Source: Pseudomonadota bacterium
GTDB taxonomy: Bacteria > Myxococcota_A > Polyangia > Haliangiales > Haliangiaceae
Assembly: GCA_022360315.1 (NCBI GenBank)
Contig: JAKSDA010000454.1
Coordinates: 62,001 to 126,000, forward strand
DNA length: 64,000 nucleotides
Reading direction: 5' to 3'
The translations under genes and the position numbers were made by a program. Positions 50,271 to 59,904 of the stretch are shown one piece after another. How positions within the stretch are numbered: position 1 is the stretch's first letter; each line of letters starts with the position of its first letter. Under the pieces are notes generated by a model. That model worked only from the letters and a program-made list of their open reading frames with translations, was not told where the DNA came from and ran no database searches.

Positions 50271-51881
50271 ATGTCCAGAGAGCACTTCACAGAGTCCGGG
50301 TCGGACGATTCGAATTTCGGCCTGGGCGACGACACTGCAGTGGATATGAGAGAGACGCGCTTTGCGGGCGCGACCTGCGCGGTGAGCCAGCGTGCCAGCG
50401 GCGATGGCGCGCCGCACACGATCGGGCGATTTACCGTCATCAAGCGGTTGGGCGCTGGCGGCATGGGCGTGGTGTATTCGGCGTTTGACGACGAACTCGA
50501 GCGCAAGGTGGCCATCAAGCTGGTCCGCCCCGAGGCTACCGAATCGCGCGACGCTCTGCGCGCGCGGTTGCTGCGCGAAGCCAAGTCCCTGGCTCGGCTA
50601 TCGCACCCCAACGTGGTTGCGGTCCACGAGGTCGGTACTCACGAGGACCAGGTGTTCCTGGTCATGGAGTTCATCAGAGGTATCACGCTGCGGAGCTGGC
50701 TCGGCGAGCGAAAGCGTTCATCGGCGGAGATTGTCGCCATGTTTTTGGACGTGGGCCGCGGTCTGGCAGCGGCCCACGAACTCGGCCTGGTCCACCGCGA
50801 CTTCAAGCCGAGCAATGTACTGATCGATGCGAGCGGCCGGCCGCGAGTGATCGATTTTGGCCTGGCCCAAGTGGCCGCCAGCCTGCGTAGCAATGGTGGC
50901 AGTCATGGTGATGACGGTGTTCGTGACCATGGCAATGAGGGTGGCAGAGACGGTGCGTCGCGCGGTTGCAGTGGCGAGCCTCCCACAAGACCGATCGCAC
51001 AGAGCGCCTACAGCCGTTCGTTGACCCAGACTGGCGTGGTGTTGGGGACGCCCAACTATATGTCGCCCGAGCAATTTTCCGGCAAGCCGCTCGACGTCAG
51101 CTCGGATCAATTCAGCTATTGCGTCGCGCTCTACCAGGCCTTGTACGGCCGAGATCCATTTGGCGGCAACAGTATTCCCGAGCGCATGCACGCTGTGTTG
51201 ACTGGAGCACTGGTCCCGCCTCCGGTCAAGCCACCGGTTCCGCCGGCCATCAGTGCTGCGCTCGAGCGTGGCCTGGCAGTGCAGCCAGAAAAGCGATGGC
51301 CGACCATGGACGATCTTCTGGCTGCGCTGGGCTCGATTCTCTCCGATCATGAGCCATCCCGCCACGACCCGGGGGTGCGGCAGTTTTTGCGTCGCTACAT
51401 CTTGTTGAATGCGCTCATCATTGCCTCCATAACCGGCCTGCTGGTTTATCTCGACCATACCTACCAACAGGTCCGGGTGATCACACCGGCGGGAAGTGTG
51501 ATTTCACATGTTGTTGGCGGCTCTATTTTGCTCCTGGGCATCTGGCTCACGCGGTCTCAGTGGCGGCGAGCGCTCTTTCATCGCCGGCTGGCCGCGTTGT
51601 TTGCAGTGATCGTCGGTTGCTCTGTGCTCAATCAACCCATCGCCTACCTGGTCGGCTCCACGACCACGCAAATGGTTGTGCAACAGATGGTCATTACCAC
51701 TGCGCTGTTGACCCTGGCATCGCTTCATATTGCCCGCTGGCTGTGGTGGACGGTGGTCATTCACAGTGCGGGAGTCGCGGTCACAGTCATCAGTCCCGGA
51801 GATCACTTCGTGGCGGTGTACGCTCTGGTCGATGTCGGATCGCTGGCTGTGGCCGCCGTCGTGCTGCGGCCGCGGCGCTGA
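50271..51881 (+). CDS. Ser/Thr protein kinase with multi-pass membrane tail
   Basis: A 536-residue protein. The kinase domain (about 52-345) has the glycine loop RLGAGGMGVVY, catalytic Lys in VAIKLV, HRDFKPSN, DFGLA and a GTPNYMSPEQ P+1 loop, all intact. The Phe in HRDFKPSN replaces the usual Leu/Val. A Gly/His/Asp-rich insert of about 35 residues (GGSHGDDGVRDHGNEGG) lies between DFG and the activation segment. The C-terminal about 155 residues have five or six membrane helices, not a PASTA or TPR region. It is typical of myxobacterial Pkn families; the substrate is unknown. Confidence 0.93.
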   Translation: MSREHFTESGSDDSNFGLGDDTAVDMRETRFAGATCAVSQRASGDGAPHTIGRFTVIKRLGAGGMGVVYSAFDDELERKVAIKLVRPEATESRDALRARLLREAKSLARLSHPNVVAVHEVGTHEDQVFLVMEFIRGITLRSWLGERKRSSAEIVAMFLDVGRGLAAAHELGLVHRDFKPSNVLIDASGRPRVIDFGLAQVAASLRSNGGSHGDDGVRDHGNEGGRDGASRGCSGEPPTRPIAQSAYSRSLTQTGVVLGTPNYMSPEQFSGKPLDVSSDQFSYCVALYQALYGRDPFGGNSIPERMHAVLTGALVPPPVKPPVPPAISAALERGLAVQPEKRWPTMDDLLAALGSILSDHEPSRHDPGVRQFLRRYILLNALIIASITGLLVYLDHTYQQVRVITPAGSVISHVVGGSILLLGIWLTRSQWRRALFHRRLAALFAVIVGCSVLNQPIAYLVGSTTTQMVVQQMVITTALLTLASLHIARWLWWTVVIHSAGVAVTVISPGDHFVAVYALVDVGSLAVAAVVLRPRR

Positions 51882-51938
51882 GTTGTTGAATCGCGGCCGA
51901 TTGTGGCTTCGCATTCGACCTCGGAATCATTATCCGTA

Positions 51939-52214
51939 TTAGAAATCAATATAGTTCACAGTAACTCCGCGGCGTCTCCGTATTCGATAAGACTGTGGAG
52001 AACCACTTGTGGGCCGGCAGCGGTCGGCCACATCCGTGGGCAGAGTGGACGGCCGCGGTCGAGCCCGTCCACCCTGTCTGCGCGCATAGCGGTAGTCCAC
52101 CACGTCGGAGTCGATCTCGCACGGAAATACCCGCTCGCCGACCACCTGTACCCGCACGTCCATTCCCGGCAGGTAGACCCGAAACTGGCGTTCTTTCCGG
52201 TCATGGACTCTCAC
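51939..52214 (-). CDS. Possible small protein in the kinase-lipoprotein spacer
   Basis: A 91-codon frame from GTG 52214. Its first half (RQFRVYLPGMDVRVQVVGER, then VFPCEIDSDVVDYRY) alternates like real beta strands, whereas the second half is Arg/Pro-rich. No ribosome-binding site stands out. It occupies most of the 420-bp spacer, which otherwise shows nothing. Confidence 0.3.
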   Translation of the reverse strand: MRVHDRKERQFRVYLPGMDVRVQVVGERVFPCEIDSDVVDYRYARRQGGRARPRPSTLPTDVADRCRPTSGSPQSYRIRRRRGVTVNYIDF

Positions 52215-52301
52215 TGTCAGGCTTTGTGACTCGACAGCTGGCCCTGGCGCCGTGTACGGCAGCCTTGTCAGGCTTGTGCCTACCCTGGTAAAAGCTCGGC
52301 A

Positions 52302-53681
52302 ATGCGAAGAGAGCTGTGCTTTATTGCCTGTCTGGCCACGGCTGCGTGGAGCGCGTGTGTCGACCAGGGGCCGGGCCCGACACGTAAAAAAATCGACCCT
52401 TCGTATATCAAGCGAAATCTCCTGTCACAGCCGCCCGTCCACATGACGAATCTGGTCCATGCCGATTTCGATGGCAAGGTCGTCTATCTCGGCAATGATC
52501 TGCCGAGCAATATTCTGATCCCCGGACAGCCAGCCCACATCGTCCACTACTGGCAAGTGGTCGAGCCACCCGGCGGCCAATGGCGCGTGTTTGTTCACCT
52601 GGAAGGCAAACCGGGCCACGGCAAGCCGGCAGACAGCAAGCTGCAGGATTGGCTCAACCTCGGTGCCTCTGATATGCGCATCGGTTATGGCCCCGACAAA
52701 TGGCGTGCAGGAGACATACTTCGCGACGAGCAGGAAATTCGCCTGCCGACCAGCTGGTCATCGCCCGCTGCCCAGCTGGTCGTCGGTCTTTTTCGCAAAG
52801 GCGGTCAGACCGTAGCCGACCGCATGCCGGTGCGCAGCCAGCCAAAAGGCCAGCCCGCGCGCGTCACAGTGGCGCAGTTTCAGGTCGACAAAAGCAAGAC
52901 GCAAGCCCAACAAAACCCGAATATAAAGGCCGCCAAAAAACCGACCAAACCCGTGTACGTGATCCGCAAGGCTCAGGGACCCATTATCCTCGACGGACGG
53001 GCCGATGAAGACGCCTGGAAACGCGCCTCGTCGAGCCCGGCCTTTGCCACTGCCGAGGGCAGCCCGGCGATCAAGGGCGAGACCAGAGCTCGCCTGCTGT
53101 GGAATGAACAAACCCTTTATCTCTTTGTCGAAGCCAAAGACCCCGATGTGTTCAGTCAGTATCGCAATCACGACGATCCCCTGTGGAAAGAAGACGTGGT
53201 CGAGATCTTCATCGACGCCGATCGCAATCACCGGGGCTACGTTGAACTACAAGTGAATCCCAACAACGCCCATTTCGATTCCTGGTTTGCCACTACCCGC
53301 GCCAGTAAGGCCGACCCGGCCTGGAATGCAAATATGCAATCAGCTGTCTTCGTCCACGGTACTGCTGATAACCGCGACGATACCGATACCGGCTGGGACG
53401 CCGAGCTGGCAATTCCTCTCGCTGCAGTCAAGGGTCGTGACTCCGCGATGGCAGTACACATTCCGCCGCGCCCCGGCGATACCTGGCGGCTCAATGTCGT
53501 GCGCATCGACAAACCCAGAGGAGAAAAAAGCCGCCTGGCCGTGTCGTCATGGAACAAAATTACCTATCGCGATTTTCACGCTCTCGGACGAATGCTGGAG
53601 GTTCAATTCGGCGATCAGACAGGCAATACCAGGCCGCCTGCGCCTACGCCGCCGGCCAAGCCGCAACCCCGTGCCCGGTGA
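52302..53681 (+). CDS. Lipoprotein with C-terminal CBM9-like domain
   Basis: A 459-residue protein. A lipoprotein signal ends at Cys19 (ATAAWSAC). Residues about 45-200 are a beta domain (NDLPSNILIPGQPAHIVHYW, WRVFVHLEGKPGHG) of unknown kind. A Lys/Pro/Gln linker leads to a CBM9-type domain at about 225-430, with the usual start GPIILDGRADEDAWKRASSS and core LWNEQTLYLFVEAKDPD, DVVEIFIDADRNH. Such domains bind carbohydrates or act as sugar/haem modules. The tail is Pro-rich. Probably on the outer membrane. Confidence 0.88.
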   Translation: MRRELCFIACLATAAWSACVDQGPGPTRKKIDPSYIKRNLLSQPPVHMTNLVHADFDGKVVYLGNDLPSNILIPGQPAHIVHYWQVVEPPGGQWRVFVHLEGKPGHGKPADSKLQDWLNLGASDMRIGYGPDKWRAGDILRDEQEIRLPTSWSSPAAQLVVGLFRKGGQTVADRMPVRSQPKGQPARVTVAQFQVDKSKTQAQQNPNIKAAKKPTKPVYVIRKAQGPIILDGRADEDAWKRASSSPAFATAEGSPAIKGETRARLLWNEQTLYLFVEAKDPDVFSQYRNHDDPLWKEDVVEIFIDADRNHRGYVELQVNPNNAHFDSWFATTRASKADPAWNANMQSAVFVHGTADNRDDTDTGWDAELAIPLAAVKGRDSAMAVHIPPRPGDTWRLNVVRIDKPRGEKSRLAVSSWNKITYRDFHALGRMLEVQFGDQTGNTRPPAPTPPAKPQPRAR

Positions 53682-53713
53682 GCCGCGATTGCGGCCCTGT
53701 TAGCGAGAGGATC

Positions 53714-54631
53714 ATGCCGTCGCGTTTCGCCCCATCCACGACGGGTCAGGCCCACCCCGGTACGCTATTGGCCGCGCTCTTGTGCTGGCTCGACGCCCGC
53801 AGTCGGGGCGACCGTTTGCTGCTTCGCTTCGAAGATCTCGACCCGACGCGGAGCCAGGATATCTATCTCGACCAGATGCGCCGCGACCTGGAATGGTTTG
53901 GCCTGGATTGGGACCAGGTCGTCGTGCAGAGCGATCTCGCCGACCAGCACCGCAATGCGCTCGACCAGCTGCAGGCGCAAGGACGCCTCTATCCCTGCCG
54001 CTGCACCCGTAGTGAACGCCGCCGTAGCGGGCGACGGTCGCTCGATGGCGGCTTTGCCTATGCCAACACCTGTCGCGATCGGCCGCTGCCAAATGGCGGT
54101 TGGCGCGCTGCTCGAGAGCCGGTCAGACTCCGACTGGACGACGGCCCAATCCGCATCATCGACGAGAGCGGCGCCGATCTGTCACAGAACCCAGCATACG
54201 ATATGGGCGATCCGATCGTGGTCCGGCGCGACCGAGCCGTGGCCTACCACCTCGCCGTGGTGGTCGACGATGGAGCCAGCCAGATCGATCGCATCGTGCG
54301 CGGACGCGACCTCGCACCCAGTACTGCGACTCAAGTGGTACTGCAGCAGCTTCTCGGCCAATCCCGGCCGAGTTATCGCCATCACTTGCTCTTTCTCGAA
54401 CCCCGGGGGGATAAACTGGCCAAGTTTCACGGCGCAGTCGGTACTGCCGAGCTCAGACGGCACTACCGCGCCGCTCAGCTGTGCGGAACCATCGCCTGGG
54501 CGGCCGGTCTGCGCGATCGCGACCTGCCGTGCCGGCCGGGCGAACTGCTCGCCGAGTTTTCTTGGCACCGAGTCGGCACCGGCGATCGCGTCTTGGTTTG
54601 GCGCAATGACCAGCTGATCGTGCTCTCGTAG
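53714..54631 (+). CDS. gluQ: Glutamyl-Q tRNA(Asp) synthetase
   Basis: A 305-residue class I synthetase without anticodon-binding domain. The HIGH-type motif is FAPSTTGQAHPGTLLAALL (residues about 5-23) and the KMSKS equivalent is GDKLAKFHGA. LYPCRCTRSERRR and ANTCRDR supply zinc-site cysteines. YadB/GluQ attaches glutamate to queuosine of tRNA(Asp). Start ATG 53714 is chosen because the family begins directly before the R-F-A-P-S sequence; longer frames upstream overlap the CBM9 gene. Confidence 0.93.
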   Translation: MPSRFAPSTTGQAHPGTLLAALLCWLDARSRGDRLLLRFEDLDPTRSQDIYLDQMRRDLEWFGLDWDQVVVQSDLADQHRNALDQLQAQGRLYPCRCTRSERRRSGRRSLDGGFAYANTCRDRPLPNGGWRAAREPVRLRLDDGPIRIIDESGADLSQNPAYDMGDPIVVRRDRAVAYHLAVVVDDGASQIDRIVRGRDLAPSTATQVVLQQLLGQSRPSYRHHLLFLEPRGDKLAKFHGAVGTAELRRHYRAAQLCGTIAWAAGLRDRDLPCRPGELLAEFSWHRVGTGDRVLVWRNDQLIVLS

Positions 54632-54998
54632 TCAGCTCGGACGTCCTGGCCAGGGACTGCCGGCTATTCGAACGCCGGAAGGCAGGCGAAATTCTGCCAT
54701 CGCCAGCTCAAGGCCCGGCCAGCGCGTCCGATTCGGTAGCTCAGAATCAGTTGCCTGTTGCCTGGATTAGTTATTCGATCGATCAAGACCGGCGCGAGGG
54801 GCGAGGCGCGAGAGCAGACCGGCCGGCGCGATGTGCACCGCCGTTCGTTCCGGTCTGTCGTTCAGCATTCATCTCAATCTGCGCACCGACTGTGTGGTAG
54901 CCCTCAACTCGCGTGCGTCGTACCCGACCCAAACCACCCGGAGACCAAACAACAGCTGCTGGCCAAATCCCGAGGCGTTGGCCCGTTGCTGCCCATGT
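54632..54998. other. Non-coding stretch
   Basis: 367 bp between the 3' ends of gluQ and the glutamate-synthase-like gene. A 5-bp hairpin at 54660-54678 is the only structure seen and has no T-tract. No supported gene. Confidence 0.55.
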
Positions 54999-56596
54999 CT
55001 ATCCGGTGTGGCCAGCTAGGGCTCGATCCGGGTCAGGGCCAGAATGCTCGGTCGAGCCGCCGGTCATGATGGCGCCTATGCGCTCGCAGTCGGCCGGCGA
55101 CGGCAGGCCCCACTCGGCCTCGTAGTGAAACGCTTCGCGCGCTGCTCGCGAGGCCAGATGATTGTCGAGAATCTCCCAGCGGTCGAGTGACACCAGAGCC
55201 GGATGAACCTCACCGCAGGCATGGGATAAGTCGACGAGTTCTTTGCGCAGGGCGACAAAATAATTGGCCAGAGCACCGCCTTGCTCGCCGGATCGAGGCC
55301 GTGCATCAGCCATCTATTCTGCGTGGCCACACCAGTCGGACAATGCCCGGTGTGGCAGCGCTGGGCCTGAATGCAGCCGAGCGAGAGCATGGCCTCACGC
55401 GCCACATTGATCAGGTCGCAACCCAGGCTCATGGCAAATAGCGCCTCCTCGGGCAAGCCCAGCCGCCCCGAGCCGATGAATACGATGTTGCGGTCGAGCC
55501 CGGTCGCGGCAAACTCGCGATAGACCCGGCTCATGCCCAGCTTGAACGGCAACGAGACATGGTCGGAAAACGTCAGCGGAGCCGCCCCGGTGCCGCCCTC
55601 GCCGCCGTCGATGGTGATGAAATCGACCCCGCGCTCGCCCTTTGACATCAGTTTTGCCAATTCGCGCCAGAAATCCAGCTCACCAATCGCCGACTTGATG
55701 CCGACGGGTAAGCCGGTTGCCTCGGCGATCGATTCGACAAAATCGAGCATGCTGTCCACATCGCGGAACGATGAATGGTGAGGCGGACTGACGCAGTCCA
55801 CGCCCATGGCAATGCCGCGGATGCGGGCGATCTCCGGCGAGATCTTGGCCGCTGGCAACAACCCGCCCTTGCCCGGTTTGGCCCCCTGGCTCAGCTTGAT
55901 CTCGATGGCCCGCACCGGCCGGCCGTCGATTCCCTCGCGCAGTCTGTCCATGCTGAAGTGGCCGTCCGAGTCGCGGCAGCCAAAATAGCCAGTGCCGATC
56001 TGCCAGATCAAATCGCCGCCCTCGAGGTGATACGGTGAAATGCCACCCTCGCCGGTATTGTGCAACGCTCCGGCAATGTCGCAGCCGCGGTTGAGCGCTT
56101 CAATGGCCCGAGCGCTCAGCGAGCCAAAACTCATTGCTGATACATTGATGACCGAGCGGGGTCGAAACGCCTTGGTCCGGCCGCGGTGACCGCCCATGAC
56201 CTTGGCACACGGAACCGCATGCATCGGGTCGTAGCCGCTTTCACCGGGACTTGCCGAGGCGACTGGAAATGGACTGTGCTTGAGGATGAGGTAATTGGAC
56301 GCGTGCTCCAGATCGTTGTCCGTGCCAAAGCCAAAGTAGTTGTTTTCTTTTTTGGCCGAGGCATAGATCCAGCGCCGCTGGTCGCGAGAAAACGGTCGCT
56401 CCTCGTCATTGCTGGTAACAATATACTGCCGTAATTCCGGTCCGACCGATTCAAACCAAAAACGAAAATGACCGATGACGGGGAAATTGCGCAAGATGCT
56501 GTGTCTGCGCTGAACCAGATCGTAGAAAACAACCGCGATCAGGACAGCTGCCAGGGCGATCAGAATCCAAGTTATCAGCATGGTGTTTGGCGCCAT
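54999..56596 (-). pseudogene. FMN-binding glutamate synthase-like protein, frameshifted
   Basis: A membrane-anchored (helix LITWILIALAAVLIAVVFY) archaeal-type GltS domain with INVSAMSFGSLSARAIEAL, HNTGEGGISPYH, IKLSQGAKPGKGG, FITIDGGEGGTGAAP and a CHTGHCPTGVATQ cysteine cluster. At about 55270-55275 the frame changes: the family continues xxVANYFVALRKELVDLSHACG, found here one frame over (54999 to about 55272), consistent with loss of one base in the SKAV-L-(V)ANYF region. As written, the first frame instead reads on to 55076 in nonsense. The total of about 530 residues fits the family. Either a true inactivating deletion or a sequencing error. Confidence 0.88.
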
Positions 56597-56669
56597 TGTA
56601 CCGCTGGTTTTGTCCCGGAACACTGCCGTCCTGCCTTGACAGGGTTTCTCTCGGTATGTTTTGTCACAG

Positions 56670-57017
56670 ATGAAGTACCTACAGAAGATGTACCCAACGA
56701 GGAGTGACACCAGGCCTGGCGAGGTGCTATCTGTTGACGTGTTTTTGGCTTTATTAGTCGCTGTCGGTCTGCTCTCGGCTTGTAGAGACAACGCGGCCCC
56801 GCCCGGCGACACGGACGCGTCCATGCGGGCTGGGCGACCGGCCAATCCAGCCCGACCGTTTCAGGATGAGAAGGGCCATCAACGCGGCGGTGATCTCGCT
56901 GGAATCATCCAAAAACTCGATTATATTCGGGGATTGGGTGTGACTCTTTGCGTTTCCCAACGGCATCCGATTCCACCACGTAGTACCGGTGCCCGGCAGC
57001 AACTGAGAAAGAGTTAA
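56670..57017 (+). pseudogene. Internally deleted copy of the amylase 5' end
   Basis: A 115-codon frame with a lipoprotein signal (LLVAVGLLSAC), the linker RPANPARPF and then a jump to HQRGGDLAGIIQKLDYIRGLG, both matching the intact amylase 100 bp downstream (RPANPDRPF, HHHGGDLAGITQKLDYIRGLG). The segment between, which in the intact gene encodes FYFVVVDRFFNGDTSND and following, is missing, and the rest of the catalytic barrel is absent. A relic of a tandem duplication. Confidence 0.85.
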
Positions 57018-57115
57018 AGAGTTGGGGCCGGTGTACGCTTTTCAGCCTGGCGATGATGTGGGATATGTCTGGCCAGGTTGAAGAGTTAACACTGTGCCCA
57101 GTCAGGAGTTATGCC

Positions 57116-59875
57116 ATGCCTGGAGATATGCCATCCGCGCGATCGATCGATCTATTTTTTACTCGATGTTTCGGTTTCATTTTGCTTTCTATCGTGGCTG
57201 TCAGCATTTTTCCCGCCTGCGGTGGCGGGAAAAATGCACCGGCTCTGCCGCCGGACCAAAACGGCGACAAAGTGCCGGGCGTGCGACCGGCCAATCCAGA
57301 TCGGCCCTTTGAGGACGATATCTTCTACTTTGTCGTGGTGGATCGCTTTTTTAACGGCGATACGTCCAATGATATCGGCGCAGCTAGCGGGGTTAGCTCG
57401 GGCGGATTCGATCCGACCTCGAAAGCCCACCATCACGGCGGCGATCTGGCCGGCATCACCCAAAAACTCGACTATATTCGGGGGCTGGGGGTGACTGCCC
57501 TGTGGCTTACCCCGGTGGTCGCAAACCAGGCCATCAAGGGGTCGAGCACCTCGTACCACGGCTACTGGGGCGTTGATTTTCTCAACGTCGACCCCCACTT
57601 GGGCAGCAACGACGAGCTGATCGCGCTGGTCGACGCTGCCCATGCGCGTGGCATGAAAGTGTTTTTGGACATTGTTGCCAATCACACAGCCGACATCATC
57701 GGCTACCAGGAATGCGCCAAGTGCCCCTACCGGGAACTCGCCGGACCGCCTTATACCCCAGTGATTCCAGCTGGTCTGGAAAACGTCAAGAAACCGACCT
57801 GGCTCAACAATCCCACCTACTACAACAACCGAGGCAATTCAACGTTCGGGGGCGAGAGTGCGATCTACGGCGACTTTATCGGTCTCGATGACCTGGACAC
57901 CCGGCAGCAGAAAGTGGTCGACGGCTTTATCGATATTGCCAAGCACTGGATCCAGACCTACCGTATCGACGGCTTTCGCATCGATACGGTCAAACACGTC
58001 AATATTGGGCTGTGGCAGCAATTTGCCCCGGCAGTGACCGAATTCGCCATCGGCCAGGGAATCGAGCACTTCACTATGTTCGGCGAGGTCTACGACGGCC
58101 AGCCGGCCAATGTGGCTCGGTTCACCACGGTGGGCAAGCTGCCCTCGGCCCTGGATTTTAGCTTCCAGTCCCGGGCCCGCAGTGTATTCAGCGGCAACGG
58201 TGCGACCCATGCTCTGCGCGATCTATTCGACGACGACGACCACTACGGCGACACCGACAGCGATGCCATGACCCTGGCCACCTTCATCGACAACCATGAT
58301 ATGGGCCGATTTGGCCATTTTGTCGCCAGCGATGGCAATGCTCCGACCGACGCCGACAAGTTGGCCCGAGTCCAGCTGGCCCATGCATTTCTGATCTTTG
58401 CTCGCGGTATTCCAGTCATCTATTACGGCAACGAGCAGGGATTTGCCGGCGATGGCGAGGATCAGGATGCGCGCCAGGACATGATGCCGAGCCAGGTGGT
58501 CTCGTACAACGACGACGATCTGATCGGTACCGACAAGACCACAGCCGACGACAATTTCGACACCTCGCATCCGATCTACCGGGCCATTGCCAGGTACGCG
58601 ACTGTGTACAAGGCTCACGACGCTTTACGTCGCGGCCGCCAGATCGTTCGTTACAGTGCCGATGGGCCGGGTCTCTTCGCGTTTTCGCGGGTTATGCAGT
58701 CCGACCGCATCGAATACCTGGTGGTCTTCAACAGCGCGACCGCTCCATCCACTGCCAGTATCGCCACCAGCACGCCCGGCACCGGGTTCACTGCGCTCTA
58801 TCCCGAGGGCGCGACTGACTTAAAAAGCGATGCGGGCAGTGCGGTGAGCGTCACGGTACCAGCGCTCGACTTTGCCATCTATCGGGCGGGAGCTGCCATT
58901 CCCACTCCAACCGGGACTCTTTCGATCAATCTCACGTCGCCAGTAGGCGGGGCAGAGCTGAAAAATATCGTCGCCATTGCCGCCGATGTCACAGCCGGAG
59001 ATCTGGCCAGGGTGAGCTTCGAGGCCAAGATCGGCAGCGCCGAGTTTCGGCCCATCGGCACCGACTGGACAGCGCCGTACCGGCTCTTTTGGGACAGTTC
59101 GGCCATTACCGACATTACCAATGTGCAATTGCGCGCCACGGTTGATGATTTTCGAGGTGTCACTCAATCGGCTGAGGTCGCCATCAAGATCGACCCCCGC
59201 GTGGTGACCGACCTGGTCGTCCATTACGAGAACCGCAACAATCGCAGTCACGCGGTCGCGATCACTGATGACGGTGAAATACGCGGCCCAGTGGCTTTGG
59301 CAGCCGCGGCGAGATTCCCGATCAAAGACGACGACGAGTCGTTTCTGTTGGTCTTCGAGAGCCGGACTGGCGACAAATTTACCTTTGACCGGCCGATTTT
59401 TGTAACCGCTGCGCAGTTGTCCAGTTTCCGCACTGCGGGCACAGGTGGCAACTTGGTCTACCAGATCTATATCAATAAGAAGCGGCAGATTGCTGGCCGC
59501 AACAACTTTGTCGGTCGCGGCAGGCCCGACACTCTGCCGACCAATTGTACAGCGCCGCCTTTTGGCGCGACCAAGATGCACGCGCGGGGCAGTATGAACG
59601 GCTGGGGGACGGCTAATCCCATGACCTATGTCGCCAGTTGCACGTACAAGACCACGATCGCCCTGGACGGCAGCTCGATCGAGCATAAATTCGCCGATAC
59701 CGGCTGGTCGGCTGCAACCAACTTCGGCGGGGCGTATTCGGCAAACGGCTTGACCGCCAGCGGCCTTTCGTCAAATTTGCTCTTTTTCCCCGCGGCGGCC
59801 GGAAACCACGACTTTTATCTGTTTGCATTGCCGGGCGGCATTCGCTTTCACCACGTGTTTGCCAGCGGCGACTGA
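57116..59875 (+). CDS. Lipoprotein alpha-amylase family GH13 enzyme
   Basis: A 919-residue exported enzyme. ATG 57116 lies 7 nt after CAGGAG; ATGs upstream lack such a site. The lipobox is IFPAC (about residue 37). The GH13 barrel contains VFLDIVANHT, GFRIDTVKH with nucleophile Asp290, FGEVYD with general acid Glu324 and FIDNHD with Asp395. After about residue 600 come an Ig-like domain (SINLTSPVGGAELKNIVAIA) and two further beta domains; the last (SMNGWG, then YKTTIALDGSSIEHKFADTG) resembles a starch-binding/E-set module. It probably degrades starch or glycogen at the cell surface. Confidence 0.93.
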   Translation: MPGDMPSARSIDLFFTRCFGFILLSIVAVSIFPACGGGKNAPALPPDQNGDKVPGVRPANPDRPFEDDIFYFVVVDRFFNGDTSNDIGAASGVSSGGFDPTSKAHHHGGDLAGITQKLDYIRGLGVTALWLTPVVANQAIKGSSTSYHGYWGVDFLNVDPHLGSNDELIALVDAAHARGMKVFLDIVANHTADIIGYQECAKCPYRELAGPPYTPVIPAGLENVKKPTWLNNPTYYNNRGNSTFGGESAIYGDFIGLDDLDTRQQKVVDGFIDIAKHWIQTYRIDGFRIDTVKHVNIGLWQQFAPAVTEFAIGQGIEHFTMFGEVYDGQPANVARFTTVGKLPSALDFSFQSRARSVFSGNGATHALRDLFDDDDHYGDTDSDAMTLATFIDNHDMGRFGHFVASDGNAPTDADKLARVQLAHAFLIFARGIPVIYYGNEQGFAGDGEDQDARQDMMPSQVVSYNDDDLIGTDKTTADDNFDTSHPIYRAIARYATVYKAHDALRRGRQIVRYSADGPGLFAFSRVMQSDRIEYLVVFNSATAPSTASIATSTPGTGFTALYPEGATDLKSDAGSAVSVTVPALDFAIYRAGAAIPTPTGTLSINLTSPVGGAELKNIVAIAADVTAGDLARVSFEAKIGSAEFRPIGTDWTAPYRLFWDSSAITDITNVQLRATVDDFRGVTQSAEVAIKIDPRVVTDLVVHYENRNNRSHAVAITDDGEIRGPVALAAAARFPIKDDDESFLLVFESRTGDKFTFDRPIFVTAAQLSSFRTAGTGGNLVYQIYINKKRQIAGRNNFVGRGRPDTLPTNCTAPPFGATKMHARGSMNGWGTANPMTYVASCTYKTTIALDGSSIEHKFADTGWSAATNFGGAYSANGLTASGLSSNLLFFPAAAGNHDFYLFALPGGIRFHHVFASGD

Positions 59876-59904
59876 ACAGATCGGGGGGCTCCGGGTTGGC
59901 CTCA

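Noticed and set aside
54660..54678. tRNA-like arm (ccggc tattcgaac gccgg)
   Set aside because: Only one arm is found. No acceptor stem or other arms can be folded around it.
55076..55270. Reading-through C-terminus of the glutamate-synthase-like frame (SPCAKNSSTYPMP and following)
   Set aside because: Family-like sequence continues in another frame, so this tail is a frameshift artefact and not a real protein end.
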